Shown one piece after another: positions 28,078 through 36,283 of a stretch of DNA of 64,000 nt. Below the pieces are notes generated by a model. It did not search any database. It saw only the letters and a list, made by a program, of their open reading frames with translations, and was not told where the DNA came from. Both the position numbers and the translations under genes were made by a program. The first letter of the stretch is position 1. Each line of letters opens with the position of its first letter. The DNA comes from Rubrivivax sp. (GTDB lineage: Bacteria; Pseudomonadota; Gammaproteobacteria; Burkholderiales; Burkholderiaceae_C), in the NCBI GenBank assembly GCA_021300575.1, contig JAJTDM010000020.1, positions 1-64,000 on the forward strand, given 5' to 3'.

Positions 28078-28182
28078 GAGTGCCCGCACCTCAAGCGGCG
28101 CGGTATTCGGTCGGCGCCAGCATGCATGTCCTCGTCCCTTCCATGGCCTTCGCCGTGCGTGCCCCGACGCAAACGCCAGCCA

Positions 28183-28452
28183 TCAACCCTCGACCTTCTC
28201 CTGCAGCCACACCTTGATCAGGGACTGGTAGGGCACATCGCGCGCGTTGGCCGCCGCCTTGATGGCATCGAGCAGGTGCTGCGGCAGGCGCAGCGAGATG
28301 GTTTTCGTCGATGGCTTCAGGTTGGGCAGCACCACACGCTGCGCCTTCGCCCAGTCGAGATGCTGAGTGGAGTCGCGACCTTCGGTCTCCCAGAACGCGC
28401 GCTCCTGCGCCTCGGTCCTGAACCTGGGCAGCGGCTTAGCGGGCTTGGTCAT
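28183..28452 (-). CDS. brnA: BrnA-type CopG-family antitoxin
   Basis: Antitoxin of 89 residues, partner of BrnT. The N-terminal toxin-binding part contains FRTEAQERAFWETEGRDST and DWAKAQRV. The C-terminal ribbon-helix-helix DNA-binding part is TKTISLRLPQHLLDAIKAAA followed by VPYQSLIKVWLQEKV. BrnA represses its own operon with the toxin. The order toxin-antitoxin is the normal brnTA order. It overlaps brnT by 17 bases. Confidence 0.92.
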   Translation of the reverse strand: MTKPAKPLPRFRTEAQERAFWETEGRDSTQHLDWAKAQRVVLPNLKPSTKTISLRLPQHLLDAIKAAANARDVPYQSLIKVWLQEKVEG

Positions 28453-28735
28453 AGACGCTCCATTCCTTGCGGTGCATGTCGCGCGCCGAGATCACCCGGA
28501 TCAGGGTGTCATCACCGCGCAGCGTGAAGGTGATGTGCAGCGCACGCCCATCGAGCGTCTTGCCGAGGGCGTGGAAGCGCGCCTCCTGGTCGCGGTGCCG
28601 CAGGTCTTCCAGCATCAGCAGGGGCTGGTTGAAGAAGACCTCTTCGGCCTCGGCCTGCGCCACGCCGTGCTTCTCGTTCTTGCGGGCGTTACCGTCGTCC
28701 CAATCGAAGCCGATGATGCGCGCGAGATCGATCAT
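28436..28735 (-). CDS. brnT: BrnT-type ribonuclease toxin
   Basis: RelE-fold ribonuclease toxin of 99 residues. The diagnostic start is IGFDWDDGNARKNEKHGVAQAEAEEVFF, seen here in two parts, with the downstream ALGKTLDGRALHITFTLRGD and VISARDMHRKEWSVYDQAR that hold the catalytic Arg/His-type residues of the family. The A of the ATG lies only 8 bases after the predicted -10 hexamer and there is no Shine-Dalgarno sequence, so the message is probably leaderless or nearly so. Confidence 0.92.
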   Translation of the reverse strand: MIDLARIIGFDWDDGNARKNEKHGVAQAEAEEVFFNQPLLMLEDLRHRDQEARFHALGKTLDGRALHITFTLRGDDTLIRVISARDMHRKEWSVYDQAR

Positions 28736-28737
28736 TC

Positions 28738-28771
28738 GTATATATTATCATCATATACACGCATCTGTTAA
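28738..28771 (-). promoter_or_regulatory. brnTA promoter with overlapping operator palindrome
   Basis: On the minus strand, TTAACA (28771-28766) and GATAAT (28749-28744) are separated by 16 bases, a near-consensus sigma-70 promoter in a locally AT-rich patch. The inverted repeat GTATAT-N9-ATATAC (28738-28758) covers the -10 element and is a good candidate BrnA operator. Expected transcription start is about 28737, one to three bases before the brnT ATG. Confidence 0.75.
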
Positions 28772-28936
28772 TCCGCTGTCTGCCGGGTGCTCCCTGCGTT
28801 GCGGGAAGTCCATCACACGCAGCCCGATGTTCAGCGGGTACGGTCAGTGGGTACGATTTTGTCAGGTTCGAAAACAAGTAAGCAGATCATTGCCTTGCGT
28901 AACTACTAACGGTTCAACGTCTGAGCCGGGGCACCC

Positions 28937-28955
28937 GCTGGGCGCTCCGCCCAGC
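28937..28955 (-). terminator. Hairpin after class II aldolase gene
   Basis: Stem GCTGGGC/GCCCAGC with a 5-base loop, about 25 bases past the stop of the class II aldolase gene. No U-tract. The rest of the 243-base gap up to brnT holds the brnTA promoter and otherwise nothing I can identify. Confidence 0.35.
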
Positions 28956-28978
28956 ACATGAGCCCGGCGCAGAGGTGT

Positions 28979-29845
28979 TCAGTCGAACATGTCGGGCTCG
29001 GTGCGCACCAAGTCGTTCCAGATCGTCTGGAAGTGCAGCCAGCCGATGTACTCGCTGCCCACGTGCTCGCGGCTGTAGCGTGAGCGGTCTGGCGGCACCA
29101 ACTTGGGCGTGACACCGGTGGCCTCCACCAGCAACTGCTGGTGGCAGCAGCGCTCCAGCGCAATGAACCAGAAGGCCGCCGCCTCGATGCTGTGACGGCT
29201 GGCGGTGAACAGGCCATGGTTCTGGTGGATGGCGGCCTTCACGCCCTTGAACCAGTCCGCCACCTTGGAGCCGGCGTCTTCTTCCACCGCCACCTGCCCT
29301 GCCTCGTCGTTGATCACCACATGGTCCTCGAAGAAGGCCGCCACATCCTGCGAGATGGGCGCCAGCGGCTTGCCCAGCGCGGCAAAGGCCGTGCCGTACA
29401 GCGTGTGGGCGTGGCACATCGCCACGATGTCGGGGTGGGCCTCGTGCACGGCGGCATGCAGCACGAAGCCGGCGCGGTTGACCGCGTAGTCCCCCTCCAC
29501 CACCTGACCACGGTGGTCCACCAGGATGAGGTTGGACACCTTGACCTGGCGGAAGTGCACGGCCATGGGGTTGGTCCAGTACAGGTTGGGGCGCTCGGGG
29601 TCGCGGATGGTGAGGTGACCCGCAAAGCCGTAGTCAAAGCCCTGCCGTGCGAAGGCGCGGCAAGCGCCCACCAGGCGCTCCTTGAGGTACTGCCGCTCAC
29701 GCGCCACGTCATCGAAAGCAGGTCGGCCCGGGAACATCAGCCCCGGCTGGCTGGGCTGGTAGATGTTCTCTCGCGCTTCGGTCAGGGGATCGAAGCGGAA
29801 TTCCTTCTGGGCAGCAGCCGTGAGCTTTTCGAGGAGGGCGGACAT
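28979..29845 (-). CDS. Class II aldolase/adducin-family protein
   Basis: A 288-residue zinc-dependent aldolase-fold protein. Metal ligands are expected in MCHAHTLYG (two His) and HQNHGLFTASRH (His), and the acidic residue in the same region. FDYGFAGHLTIRDPERPN is the family N-terminal motif. Relatives include L-fuculose-phosphate aldolase, but the long N-terminus and SREHVGSEYIGWLHFQ end resemble the uncharacterised adducin-like branch, so the substrate is not assigned. It lies 59 bases after the class III aminotransferase gene, reading toward lower coordinates in the opposite order, so the aldolase gene is upstream-independent: its start at 29845 precedes its own stop and the aminotransferase gene lies upstream of it. 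Confidence 0.87.
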   Translation of the reverse strand: MSALLEKLTAAAQKEFRFDPLTEARENIYQPSQPGLMFPGRPAFDDVARERQYLKERLVGACRAFARQGFDYGFAGHLTIRDPERPNLYWTNPMAVHFRQVKVSNLILVDHRGQVVEGDYAVNRAGFVLHAAVHEAHPDIVAMCHAHTLYGTAFAALGKPLAPISQDVAAFFEDHVVINDEAGQVAVEEDAGSKVADWFKGVKAAIHQNHGLFTASRHSIEAAAFWFIALERCCHQQLLVEATGVTPKLVPPDRSRYSREHVGSEYIGWLHFQTIWNDLVRTEPDMFD

Positions 29846-29904
29846 GATCGGGGCACCTGTGGGCGAGAGGGGTCGGCAGGACGGTGGCCCTTATTCTGAA
29901 CGTT

Positions 29905-31086
29905 TCAGGACATCACCTGCCGCAATGCCGTACGGAGCAACTGCAAGCCCTCATCGACCTCGGCTTCGCTGATCGTCAAGGCTGGCATGAAGCGAAGCAG
30001 GTGGGGCCGTGGCGCGTTGAGCAGCAGGCCCACGGGCGTCAGGTCCCGCGCCGCGGCCACCACCTCGTGGGCGATGTCCGAGGGCAGCACCAGGGCGCGC
30101 AGAAGCCCGGCCCCTCGCTCACCCGGAAGGCCGTGATCCTTCGCGAGGGCCTGCAAGCCCCGGGAAAGCTGGTCTGCGCGCTGCCGCACGCCGTGCAGGA
30201 ATTCGTCCCGGCACACCTCGTTCACGACGGCCAGGCCCACCGCCGCCATCAACGGGTTGCCGCAGTAGGTGCCGCCCTGGTCGCCGGGCTCGAAGCAGTT
30301 GAGCTCCTCCTTGCACAGCAGGGCGGCCAGCGGCACGCCGCCGCCGATGCCCTTGGCCAGGGTCATCACGTCGGGCTCGATGCCGAACAGCTCGTAGGCA
30401 AACGCACGCCCGCACCGGCCGATGCCGGTCTGCACCTCGTCCACGATCAGCAGCACCTGACGCTCGGCCGTCAGCGCCCGCAGCTCGCGCACGAAACCCG
30501 GGTCGGCCAGTTGCACGCCGCCTTCGCCCTGCACCAGTTCCATCATCAGCGCCACGGTCTGCGGCGTGATCGCGCGTTCCACCGAGCCGATGTCGTTGAG
30601 CCGCGCCTTGGCAAAGCCGCCTGGCATGGGCGGGTACAGGCGGTCCCAGCCCGGCTTGCCCGAGGCGCTCATCATCGCCAGGGTGCGGCCATGGAAGCCG
30701 TCCTCGAAGCCGATGATCTCGAAGGCGCCACCTCGTGCCCTGCTGCCCCAGCGCCGCGCCAGCTTCACCGCACCTTCGTTGGCCTCGGCCCCCGAACTCG
30801 CCAGGAACACCCGGTCAAAGCAACTCAAGGCCACCAGCCGCTCGCTCAGGGCCAGCATCGGGCGGTTGAAGAAGGCGGGGCTCGGGTTGATCAGGCGCGC
30901 GGCCTGGTCGGCCAGGGCCTGGGCGATCAGGGCCGGGCTGTGGCCCAGGCAGTTGACGGCCCAGCCCTGCACGAGGTCCAGGTAGCGCCGGCCCTGCTCG
31001 TCCACGAGAAAGGAACCCCGACCCTCGACGAAGACCGTCTCAGGCCGCGAGGTGATGGTGATGAGGTGGCGTCCAAGTTCGGTCAT
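29905..31086 (-). CDS. Class III PLP aminotransferase (ArgD-like)
   Basis: PLP-dependent aminotransferase of 393 residues, the size of acetylornithine aminotransferases. Signatures: ASSGAEANEGAVKLARRW (PLP phosphate), GFHGRTLAMMSASG, LLIVDEVQTGIGRCG (Asp for the PLP ring) and TLAKGIGGGVPLAALL with the Schiff-base Lys. ArgD-like enzymes transaminate acetylornithine or related omega-amino acids; this one is away from arginine genes and next to a class II aldolase gene, so its substrate is open. Start ATG 31086 gives the normal N-terminus; ATG 31155 would add 23 residues. It is divergent from the GlxA-like regulator. Confidence 0.9.
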   Translation of the reverse strand: MTELGRHLITITSRPETVFVEGRGSFLVDEQGRRYLDLVQGWAVNCLGHSPALIAQALADQAARLINPSPAFFNRPMLALSERLVALSCFDRVFLASSGAEANEGAVKLARRWGSRARGGAFEIIGFEDGFHGRTLAMMSASGKPGWDRLYPPMPGGFAKARLNDIGSVERAITPQTVALMMELVQGEGGVQLADPGFVRELRALTAERQVLLIVDEVQTGIGRCGRAFAYELFGIEPDVMTLAKGIGGGVPLAALLCKEELNCFEPGDQGGTYCGNPLMAAVGLAVVNEVCRDEFLHGVRQRADQLSRGLQALAKDHGLPGERGAGLLRALVLPSDIAHEVVAAARDLTPVGLLLNAPRPHLLRFMPALTISEAEVDEGLQLLRTALRQVMS

Positions 31087-31215
31087 CGCGGAGCGCTCCA
31101 GGCGTGCGGGGGGTTTGTGGACCATAGCTTGCAGCAGCCGATGAAAGGCCGCCATGACGCTGTTCCCTCTTTTTCTGCCGAACCGCCGGGCGTGCGGATG
31201 CGTCATAGTCCGCCC

Positions 31216-32244
31216 ATGGCCTGCCGCATCGCTTTCGTGCTGTTTCCCGGTTTCCAGCAACTGGACCTGGCCGGGCCCATGGCCGTTTTCGAGGTGGCGC
31301 GGCTGGCGCGGCCGGGCAGCTACACCTGGCGACTGGTGTGCAGCACACCGGGTGCAGTGCGCAGCAGCGCGGGGGTGCATTGGCCCGTGCAGGCCCTGCC
31401 CCGCCGGCTGAAGGATGTGGACCTGGTGATGGTCATTGGCGGTGACGGCGTGGACGCGGCCTGCCGGGATGCGCGGCTCATGGCCTGGCTGGCGCGAGCC
31501 GGCCGTTCAGGCCCGCGCATCGCCAGCATCTGCAGCGGCAGCATCGTGCTGGCCGGGGCCGGTCTGCTCAACGGCCGGGCGGCCACGACCCACTGGTCCC
31601 GCAGCCGGCAGTTCGCGACCGAGTTTCCGGCCGTGCAACTGCAACCCGACCGCATCTTCGTGCGCGAGCCCGCGGCGGGGCATGGGGTGGCTCGTCAGCC
31701 CGAGGTCTGGACCAGCGCCGGCATGACCGCGGGCATCGATCTGTGCCTGGCGCTGGTGGAACGCGACCATGGCGAGGACCTGAGCCGGGAGGTAGCGCGC
31801 CAGCTGGTGGTGGAGCGACGACGGCCTGGCGGGCAGTCGCAGTTCTCACCGCTGCTGGACCTGCAGCGCCCGGACGGGCGTTTCGGCGCCTTGCTGGAGC
31901 ACATCCGGCAGCACCTGCGGGAGGACCACCGGGTGGACGATCTGGCCGCCCGCGCCTGCATGAGCCCGCGCCACTTCGCGCGGTGCTTCAGGGAGGAGAC
32001 CGGGACCACCCCCGCACACGCCGTGGAGCGCTTGCGCGTGGAAGCCGCACGGGCGGCCCTGGAAAGCGGCCTACCCTCCGTTCAGCGCATCGCGCAGGAC
32101 TTCGGCTTCGGCAACACCGAACGCATGCGACGCTCGTTCCAGCGGCTGCTGGGCCGGGCGCCTGCGGCGTTTAGGAAGGTGCGCAACCAGGCTGGGGCGG
32201 GGTCTGCTCCTGCGCCCCGACGGTTCACGACGTCAGCGGCGTGA
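31216..32244 (+). CDS. GlxA-family transcriptional regulator (DJ-1/PfpI plus AraC HTH)
   Basis: A 342-residue regulator. Residues 4-170 form a DJ-1/PfpI-like domain (IAFVLFPGFQQLDLAGPMAVFEVA; ASICSGSIVLAGAGLL, where the Cys occupies the nucleophile-elbow position). The C-terminal 100 residues are an AraC DNA-binding domain: DLAARACMSPRHFARCFREETG and VQRIAQDFGFGNTERMRRSFQR. Such regulators sense nitrogenous metabolites, for example arginine or choline derivatives. Divergent placement to the aminotransferase and aldolase genes makes those its probable targets. Its last 20 bases overlap the convergent MBL gene. Confidence 0.92.
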   Translation: MACRIAFVLFPGFQQLDLAGPMAVFEVARLARPGSYTWRLVCSTPGAVRSSAGVHWPVQALPRRLKDVDLVMVIGGDGVDAACRDARLMAWLARAGRSGPRIASICSGSIVLAGAGLLNGRAATTHWSRSRQFATEFPAVQLQPDRIFVREPAAGHGVARQPEVWTSAGMTAGIDLCLALVERDHGEDLSREVARQLVVERRRPGGQSQFSPLLDLQRPDGRFGALLEHIRQHLREDHRVDDLAARACMSPRHFARCFREETGTTPAHAVERLRVEAARAALESGLPSVQRIAQDFGFGNTERMRRSFQRLLGRAPAAFRKVRNQAGAGSAPAPRRFTTSAA

Positions 32245-33190
32245 AGTCGTAGCCGGTGCCGCGCGGCGTCAGCCGCCCGATGCCCGGCAGGGTCAGGTGA
32301 TAGCCAGCCAGCAGCAGGTTCTCCCGCACCACCATTTCCATGGTGGCGCGGCGCACCTTGCGCGCAGCCTCGGCGTCGGCGTCGAACATGACCGCCCAGT
32401 CGGGGTTGCGCACGAAGAGGGGCGCGATATTGGTGGTGTCGGCCCAGTACATCAGCTTCTGGCTGCCGCCATCGATGATGAACGTGGTGTGGCCGGCCGT
32501 GTGGCCGAAAGCCGGCAGCGAGCGGATGCCCGGTAGCAGGTCCCGCCCGGGCTCGAAGCGCTCCACCGTCTGCGCCACGGGGCCGAACACGCGCCGGACC
32601 GCCTGGAAGTTGCCGCGCGCCGCGGCAGGGGCGGCATTCATGCGCGCATCGTCCATCCACCAATCCCACTCAGGTGCCGGCACCAGCATGCGGGCGTTGG
32701 GAAAGGTCGGCCGGCCGTCCTTGTCACGCAGGCCGTTGATGTGGTCGCCATGGAAGTGGCTGAGGATCACGGTGTCGATCTGCGAAGGCTGCAAGCCCGT
32801 GGCCTTGAGGCTGTCGAGCATGCGCCCGGAGGTCGGTGCACCGAAGGTGCCGTTGCCGCCGTCGAAGATCACGTTGCGCCCCCCCACCTGCACCAGGAAC
32901 GGGGTGAAGGGCGTGGTCACCTTGTCGGTCGGCAAGCCTGCGTCCTTCAGAGCGGCCTGCACCTGCGGCAGCGTGGCGTTGCGCACGAAGCCTTCCACCA
33001 ACGGGCGGTCTACGAAGCCGTCAGGCAGCGAGGTGATGGTGGCATTGCCGAAGCGCACGCGGGCCACACCCGGCGCCAGCGTGCTGACCACTGGCGCAGA
33101 GGGTGTCAGAGCCAAGCCTGAGCAGCCGTACAGCGAGGCGCCGGCGGCGGAAGCGCCAGCGGCAAGGAAGAAGCGACGGGACAGCGACAT
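32225..33190 (-). CDS. Exported metallo-beta-lactamase-fold hydrolase
   Basis: A 321-residue MBL-fold protein. The N-terminus has a Tat-type signal (SRRFFLAAGASAAGASLYGCSG), where a Cys after LYG could be a lipidation site. The zinc motif HxHxDH is LSHFHGDHINGL, further ligands are in FGHTAGHTTFII and YWADTTN. Family relatives include quorum-quenching lactonases and other periplasmic MBL proteins, but the substrate is not assigned. Start ATG 33190 puts the signal at the N-terminus. It overlaps the end of the GlxA-like gene convergently. Confidence 0.88.
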   Translation of the reverse strand: MSLSRRFFLAAGASAAGASLYGCSGLALTPSAPVVSTLAPGVARVRFGNATITSLPDGFVDRPLVEGFVRNATLPQVQAALKDAGLPTDKVTTPFTPFLVQVGGRNVIFDGGNGTFGAPTSGRMLDSLKATGLQPSQIDTVILSHFHGDHINGLRDKDGRPTFPNARMLVPAPEWDWWMDDARMNAAPAAARGNFQAVRRVFGPVAQTVERFEPGRDLLPGIRSLPAFGHTAGHTTFIIDGGSQKLMYWADTTNIAPLFVRNPDWAVMFDADAEAARKVRRATMEMVVRENLLLAGYHLTLPGIGRLTPRGTGYDFTPLTS

Positions 33191-33326
33191 GGGAACGATC
33201 TCCTGGCAGGGCCACAAAAGGACATCCCATTACATCCTGTCTGCGAACCTTGAGCGAATCGCGCGGCATCGGGGTTTTCTCCAGGGCGTCACCTCCCGGC
33301 ATACCTGTCACCGGGGCCCCGTGCGC

Positions 33327-33953
33327 CTACAGGTCCAGCACGCGCGGCTTGAAGCGGCGGTCGTCGCGGAACAGGAAAACCTCGCTGAACTTCCAGGGCC
33401 GGGGCAGGTGCGAGACGTCCCCGAACGGCGCTGCACGCTGGACCGCATCGATCGCCAGCTGCACCGTGTCGCGCGCCTGGGTGGGCTGGCGCTGCACCAC
33501 GATGCGGCGCACGGAGCCATCGGCATTGAGTTCCACCTCCAGCACCGGAATGGCCAGCAGCGGCTCCGGCACAGCGCCGGTGTAGGTGCCGTTGGGGTTG
33601 GCCTGGACCAAGCGGCGGCCCGCGTGCAGCCGGAATTCGTCCCAGGTACGGTACGGCGTGCTCGACACCGCCGGCCGCGGCGGCGTGGCCGCCAAAGGTG
33701 CCTGAGGCGAAACGGTCGATGGCGGCTGAGGCGTGACAGTCGATGACCTCTGAGGCGTGACAGGTGATGGCGCCTGGGGCGACGCAGGTGCTGGGGCCCG
33801 CGGTGACCCGCAGGCCGCCAAGGCCAGCACCCCGGCGAGCGACAGGCGTTGCCATGCGCAGGGCGTCGGTCCGGCCTTGCCGTTCGGCCGGCCTGGTGCC
33901 TGCGATGGGTGGGCGGCCACAGCGCCGCGTTGATGGGTGTCCATGCGATCCAC
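33327..33953 (-). CDS. Lipoprotein with TonB-like C-terminal domain
   Basis: A 208-residue predicted lipoprotein: LSLAGVLALAACGS contains the lipobox, and the mature part begins with a Pro/Thr/Ser/Gln-rich linker of about 60 residues with repeating S-P-V-T-P-Q units. The C-terminal 90 residues resemble the TonB C-terminal (energy transducer) fold: IPVLEVELNADGSVRRIVVQRQ, AIDAVQRAAPFGD and WKFSEVFLFRDD. Start GTG 33953 is chosen because a GAGGAG ribosome-binding site lies seven bases upstream; the TTG 33968 further up would overlap that site. A lipidated TonB-like protein probably sits in the envelope rather than acting as the canonical TonB. Confidence 0.72.
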   Translation of the reverse strand: MDRMDTHQRGAVAAHPSQAPGRPNGKAGPTPCAWQRLSLAGVLALAACGSPRAPAPASPQAPSPVTPQRSSTVTPQPPSTVSPQAPLAATPPRPAVSSTPYRTWDEFRLHAGRRLVQANPNGTYTGAVPEPLLAIPVLEVELNADGSVRRIVVQRQPTQARDTVQLAIDAVQRAAPFGDVSHLPRPWKFSEVFLFRDDRRFKPRVLDL

Positions 33954-34169
33954 AAGAAGTCTCCTCAAGCCTCGGGAGCATAGGGAACCCCGTCACCCTG
34001 CACAAGCCTCGAAGACCCTGAAGCGGCCGGCGGGCCCTGGCGTCTGGCGCAGGAGCCCAAGGGTCAAAGCAGCCACGCCCCGGGCTTGCGCGCATGCTTG
34101 AGTGCTGCGGTAAGCGCTCTTGCGTCAAAGGCGAGGACGAGGACCGGTTTGAAATTAACATCGTCATCC

Positions 34170-34469
34170 ATGCGCATCAGCCCACAGGAACGATCAAGCA
34201 TCCGGCGCGCCACGGAGGAAGTGGCAGGCGCTGGGGCACGAGCGCTGCTGTTCGGCTCGCGCGTGCATGACGACCTTCGGGGCGGTGACATCGACCTGCT
34301 CGTGGAACTGCCCGCACCCGCCAAGGATGCTTTGGGGCTGGCGGTTCGTATTGCGGCACGCATTCAGCGCCAGATCGGCCTACGCAAGATCGATGTCTTG
34401 ATTGCGGATCCGGCCTCGCCAGACTCACCCCTGCTGCGTCAAGCGCGGCAAGACGCCGTGGCGGTATGA
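34170..34469 (+). CDS. mntA: MntA-type nucleotidyltransferase antitoxin
   Basis: Minimal nucleotidyltransferase of 99 residues. The active-site motif GSRVHDDLRGGDIDLLVE has Gly29-Ser30 and the metal-binding pair Asp40/Asp42. In characterised MntA-HepT systems this enzyme adds AMP units to HepT and so neutralises it. The start ATG 34170 is used because the longer open frame reads through upstream DNA without a ribosome-binding site. It overlaps hepT by four bases (ATGA). Confidence 0.88.
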   Translation: MRISPQERSSIRRATEEVAGAGARALLFGSRVHDDLRGGDIDLLVELPAPAKDALGLAVRIAARIQRQIGLRKIDVLIADPASPDSPLLRQARQDAVAV

Positions 34470-34957
34470 CATCCAACCCTCTTCGCAAGCCGCCCGACGA
34501 GCGCTTGCGGTTTCTGGCGGAAACCGTGCTGGCAGAGGCTGCATTGCTGATGAGCACGGATGCCCGGCTGTTCTCCGTTCCCATGACGCCGGACCGCGCG
34601 GAATCACTGAGGGCGGACCAAGATCTGGCAGAACGAGTCGATGCGTTCGTCGCCCGGTTCGGGCGTTTGCAGGACACGCTGGGCGACAAACTTCTTCCCC
34701 GTCTGCTGGAGTGGCTGGCCGAACCCGTCGGCCCAGCCATCGACAACCTCGCCCGAGCCGAGAGGCTGGACCTGATTCGCTCCGGAGAAGAATGGATCGA
34801 AGCCCGCCAACTGCGCAACTTCATGATCCATGAATACGTTCGCGACTCGGCCACACTGGCATCGGCGCTCCAGCGGGGCCATGGCACCGTGGAGATGCTG
34901 ACCCAGGCCGCCGTGGCGATGGCCAATGCCTGCGGTGTCACCTCACATAGGCCGTGA
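34466..34957 (+). CDS. hepT: HepT-type HEPN ribonuclease toxin
   Basis: A 163-residue all-helical HEPN protein. The active site RX4HXY is Arg117-Asn-Phe-Met-Ile-His122-Glu-Tyr124 in ARQLRNFMIHEYVRD. HEPN dimers place two such motifs together to cleave RNA. It lies directly after mntA with a four-base overlap, the expected partner order mntA-hepT. The protein is longer than the smallest HepT proteins (about 110-145 residues), mainly at its N-terminus. Confidence 0.85.
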   Translation: MTSNPLRKPPDERLRFLAETVLAEAALLMSTDARLFSVPMTPDRAESLRADQDLAERVDAFVARFGRLQDTLGDKLLPRLLEWLAEPVGPAIDNLARAERLDLIRSGEEWIEARQLRNFMIHEYVRDSATLASALQRGHGTVEMLTQAAVAMANACGVTSHRP

Positions 34958-35037
34958 CTTCATAGGGCAGGTCCAGGCAGACGCTCCACTTGTGGATCAC
35001 CTTCACGCCAGCCTCGTGCAGCGAGGTCGCAGGACGT

Positions 35038-36177
35038 CTACAGGGAGGGATTGATCAAGAACTTGGCACCCGTGGAGCGCTTGCCGTAGACGGCGATCGC
35101 CTCCATCTGCAAGGCGCCGGCCAGCGAGACTTCGTGCGCGTAGTGGCTGGCGAAGGTGGTGGTCAGCTCAGCCGCCACGCGCTCGCGCAATGTGTGCGCC
35201 GCGGCGGGGCCGATCTTTTGCAGGAACAGGAACAGCAACCAGCCACCCATGCCCCAGGAGAAGCCGAAGTTGCGCACCACTTCGGTGGGCGCGGTGTCCA
35301 GCGTGCCGTAGAGGTAGACCTGCTTGTGCGTCGGTGATCCGTAGCGGCTGTAGACCTGGGCGTTGCGGCTGAGCGCGGCCTCCATGCACGTGAGGATCTG
35401 ACCGGCCAGCCGGCCGCCGCCCAGGGCATCGAAGGCGATGGTCGCGCCAGTGGCCGCGATGGCGTCGGTCAGCTCGGCCATGAAATCAGGTGAGTCGGTG
35501 CTGCAGACAAACTTCGCGCCCTGCGCCTTGAGCAGATCCACCTGCTCTTGCTTGCGCACGATGTTGACCAGCCCGACGCCGTCTTGAAGGCAGATGCGGT
35601 TGAGCATCTGCCCCAGGTTGGAGGCCGCCGCCGTGTGCACCAGCGCGCTGTGGCCTTCGCTCTTCATCGTCTCCACCATGCCCAGCGCGGTGAGCGGGTT
35701 GACGAAGCAACTGGCGCCTTGCGCCGGCGTGGCGTCGTCGGGAAGCCGCAGGCACTGCTCGGCGGGGATGCAGCGGTACTGCGTGTACATGGCGCCGCCC
35801 ATGAGGGCCACCTTCTTGCCCAGCAGGGCCTGGGCTGCAGCCCCGCTGCCGGCCTGGACCACCGTGCCCGCACCTTCATTGCCCACAGGCAGCGACTGAT
35901 CAAACCGCCCGGCCATGGCCTTCATGGCCCGCTCGGGCACCTGGGCGTGGATCACCGGACGCTCGGCGCTGCCCCCGGCCCGGGCCGTGCTCATGTCAGC
36001 GGCGCCAAAGAGCAGCCCCAGGTCGGACGGGTTGATGGGCGTGGCTTCCATGCGCACGAGCACTTCATCGGCCGCCGGTTGAGGCACCGGGACGTCGACC
36101 AGCGCAACTTCGAGCTCGCCGGTGCTGCGGATCAACGAGCGCAGTTGCAAGGCCGTGTGGGGAATGGAGGGGGTCAT
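35038..36177 (-). CDS. Zinc-binding dehydrogenase-superfamily (quinone reductase-like) protein
   Basis: MDR-superfamily NAD(P)H oxidoreductase of 379 residues. N-terminal GroES-like part: EVLVRMEATPINPSDLGLLFG and SLPVGNEGAGTVVQAGSG. Rossmann part: ALVHTAAASNLGQMLNRIC instead of the usual GxGxxG, then LVNIVRKQEQVDLLKAQGAKFV. No structural or catalytic zinc ligands are obvious, so it is probably a zinc-free quinone reductase-like enzyme. The C-terminal FGFSWGMGGWLLFLFLQKIG is unusually hydrophobic. Start ATG 36177; ATG 36192 is an alternative. Confidence 0.87.
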   Translation of the reverse strand: MTPSIPHTALQLRSLIRSTGELEVALVDVPVPQPAADEVLVRMEATPINPSDLGLLFGAADMSTARAGGSAERPVIHAQVPERAMKAMAGRFDQSLPVGNEGAGTVVQAGSGAAAQALLGKKVALMGGAMYTQYRCIPAEQCLRLPDDATPAQGASCFVNPLTALGMVETMKSEGHSALVHTAAASNLGQMLNRICLQDGVGLVNIVRKQEQVDLLKAQGAKFVCSTDSPDFMAELTDAIAATGATIAFDALGGGRLAGQILTCMEAALSRNAQVYSRYGSPTHKQVYLYGTLDTAPTEVVRNFGFSWGMGGWLLFLFLQKIGPAAAHTLRERVAAELTTTFASHYAHEVSLAGALQMEAIAVYGKRSTGAKFLINPSL

Positions 36178-36283
36178 GGTGTGTGCTTTCATCCCGGGGG
36201 ACATCGATTCAGTGAGAAGCTGCAGCAAGAAGTATGTGCGCGTCCACCGGGTGAATCACCATCGCAGGGACCCTGCGCCCGGG

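Noticed and set aside
28889-28978. Possible integron-type recombination site near TAACGGTTC
   Set aside because: Only a short partial resemblance; the paired core sites and the stem-loop of an attC site are not present.
34064-34170. Small minus-strand frame encoding about 37 residues before mntA
   Set aside because: It overlaps the mntA start region, has no ribosome-binding site and no recognisable family; it could be chance in GC-rich DNA.
34943-35035. Short minus-strand frame with a protein-like end (HEAGVKVIHKWSVCLDLPYE)
   Set aside because: It could be the tail of a lost gene next to mntA-hepT, but it has no start, overlaps the hepT end and cannot be assigned to a family by eye.
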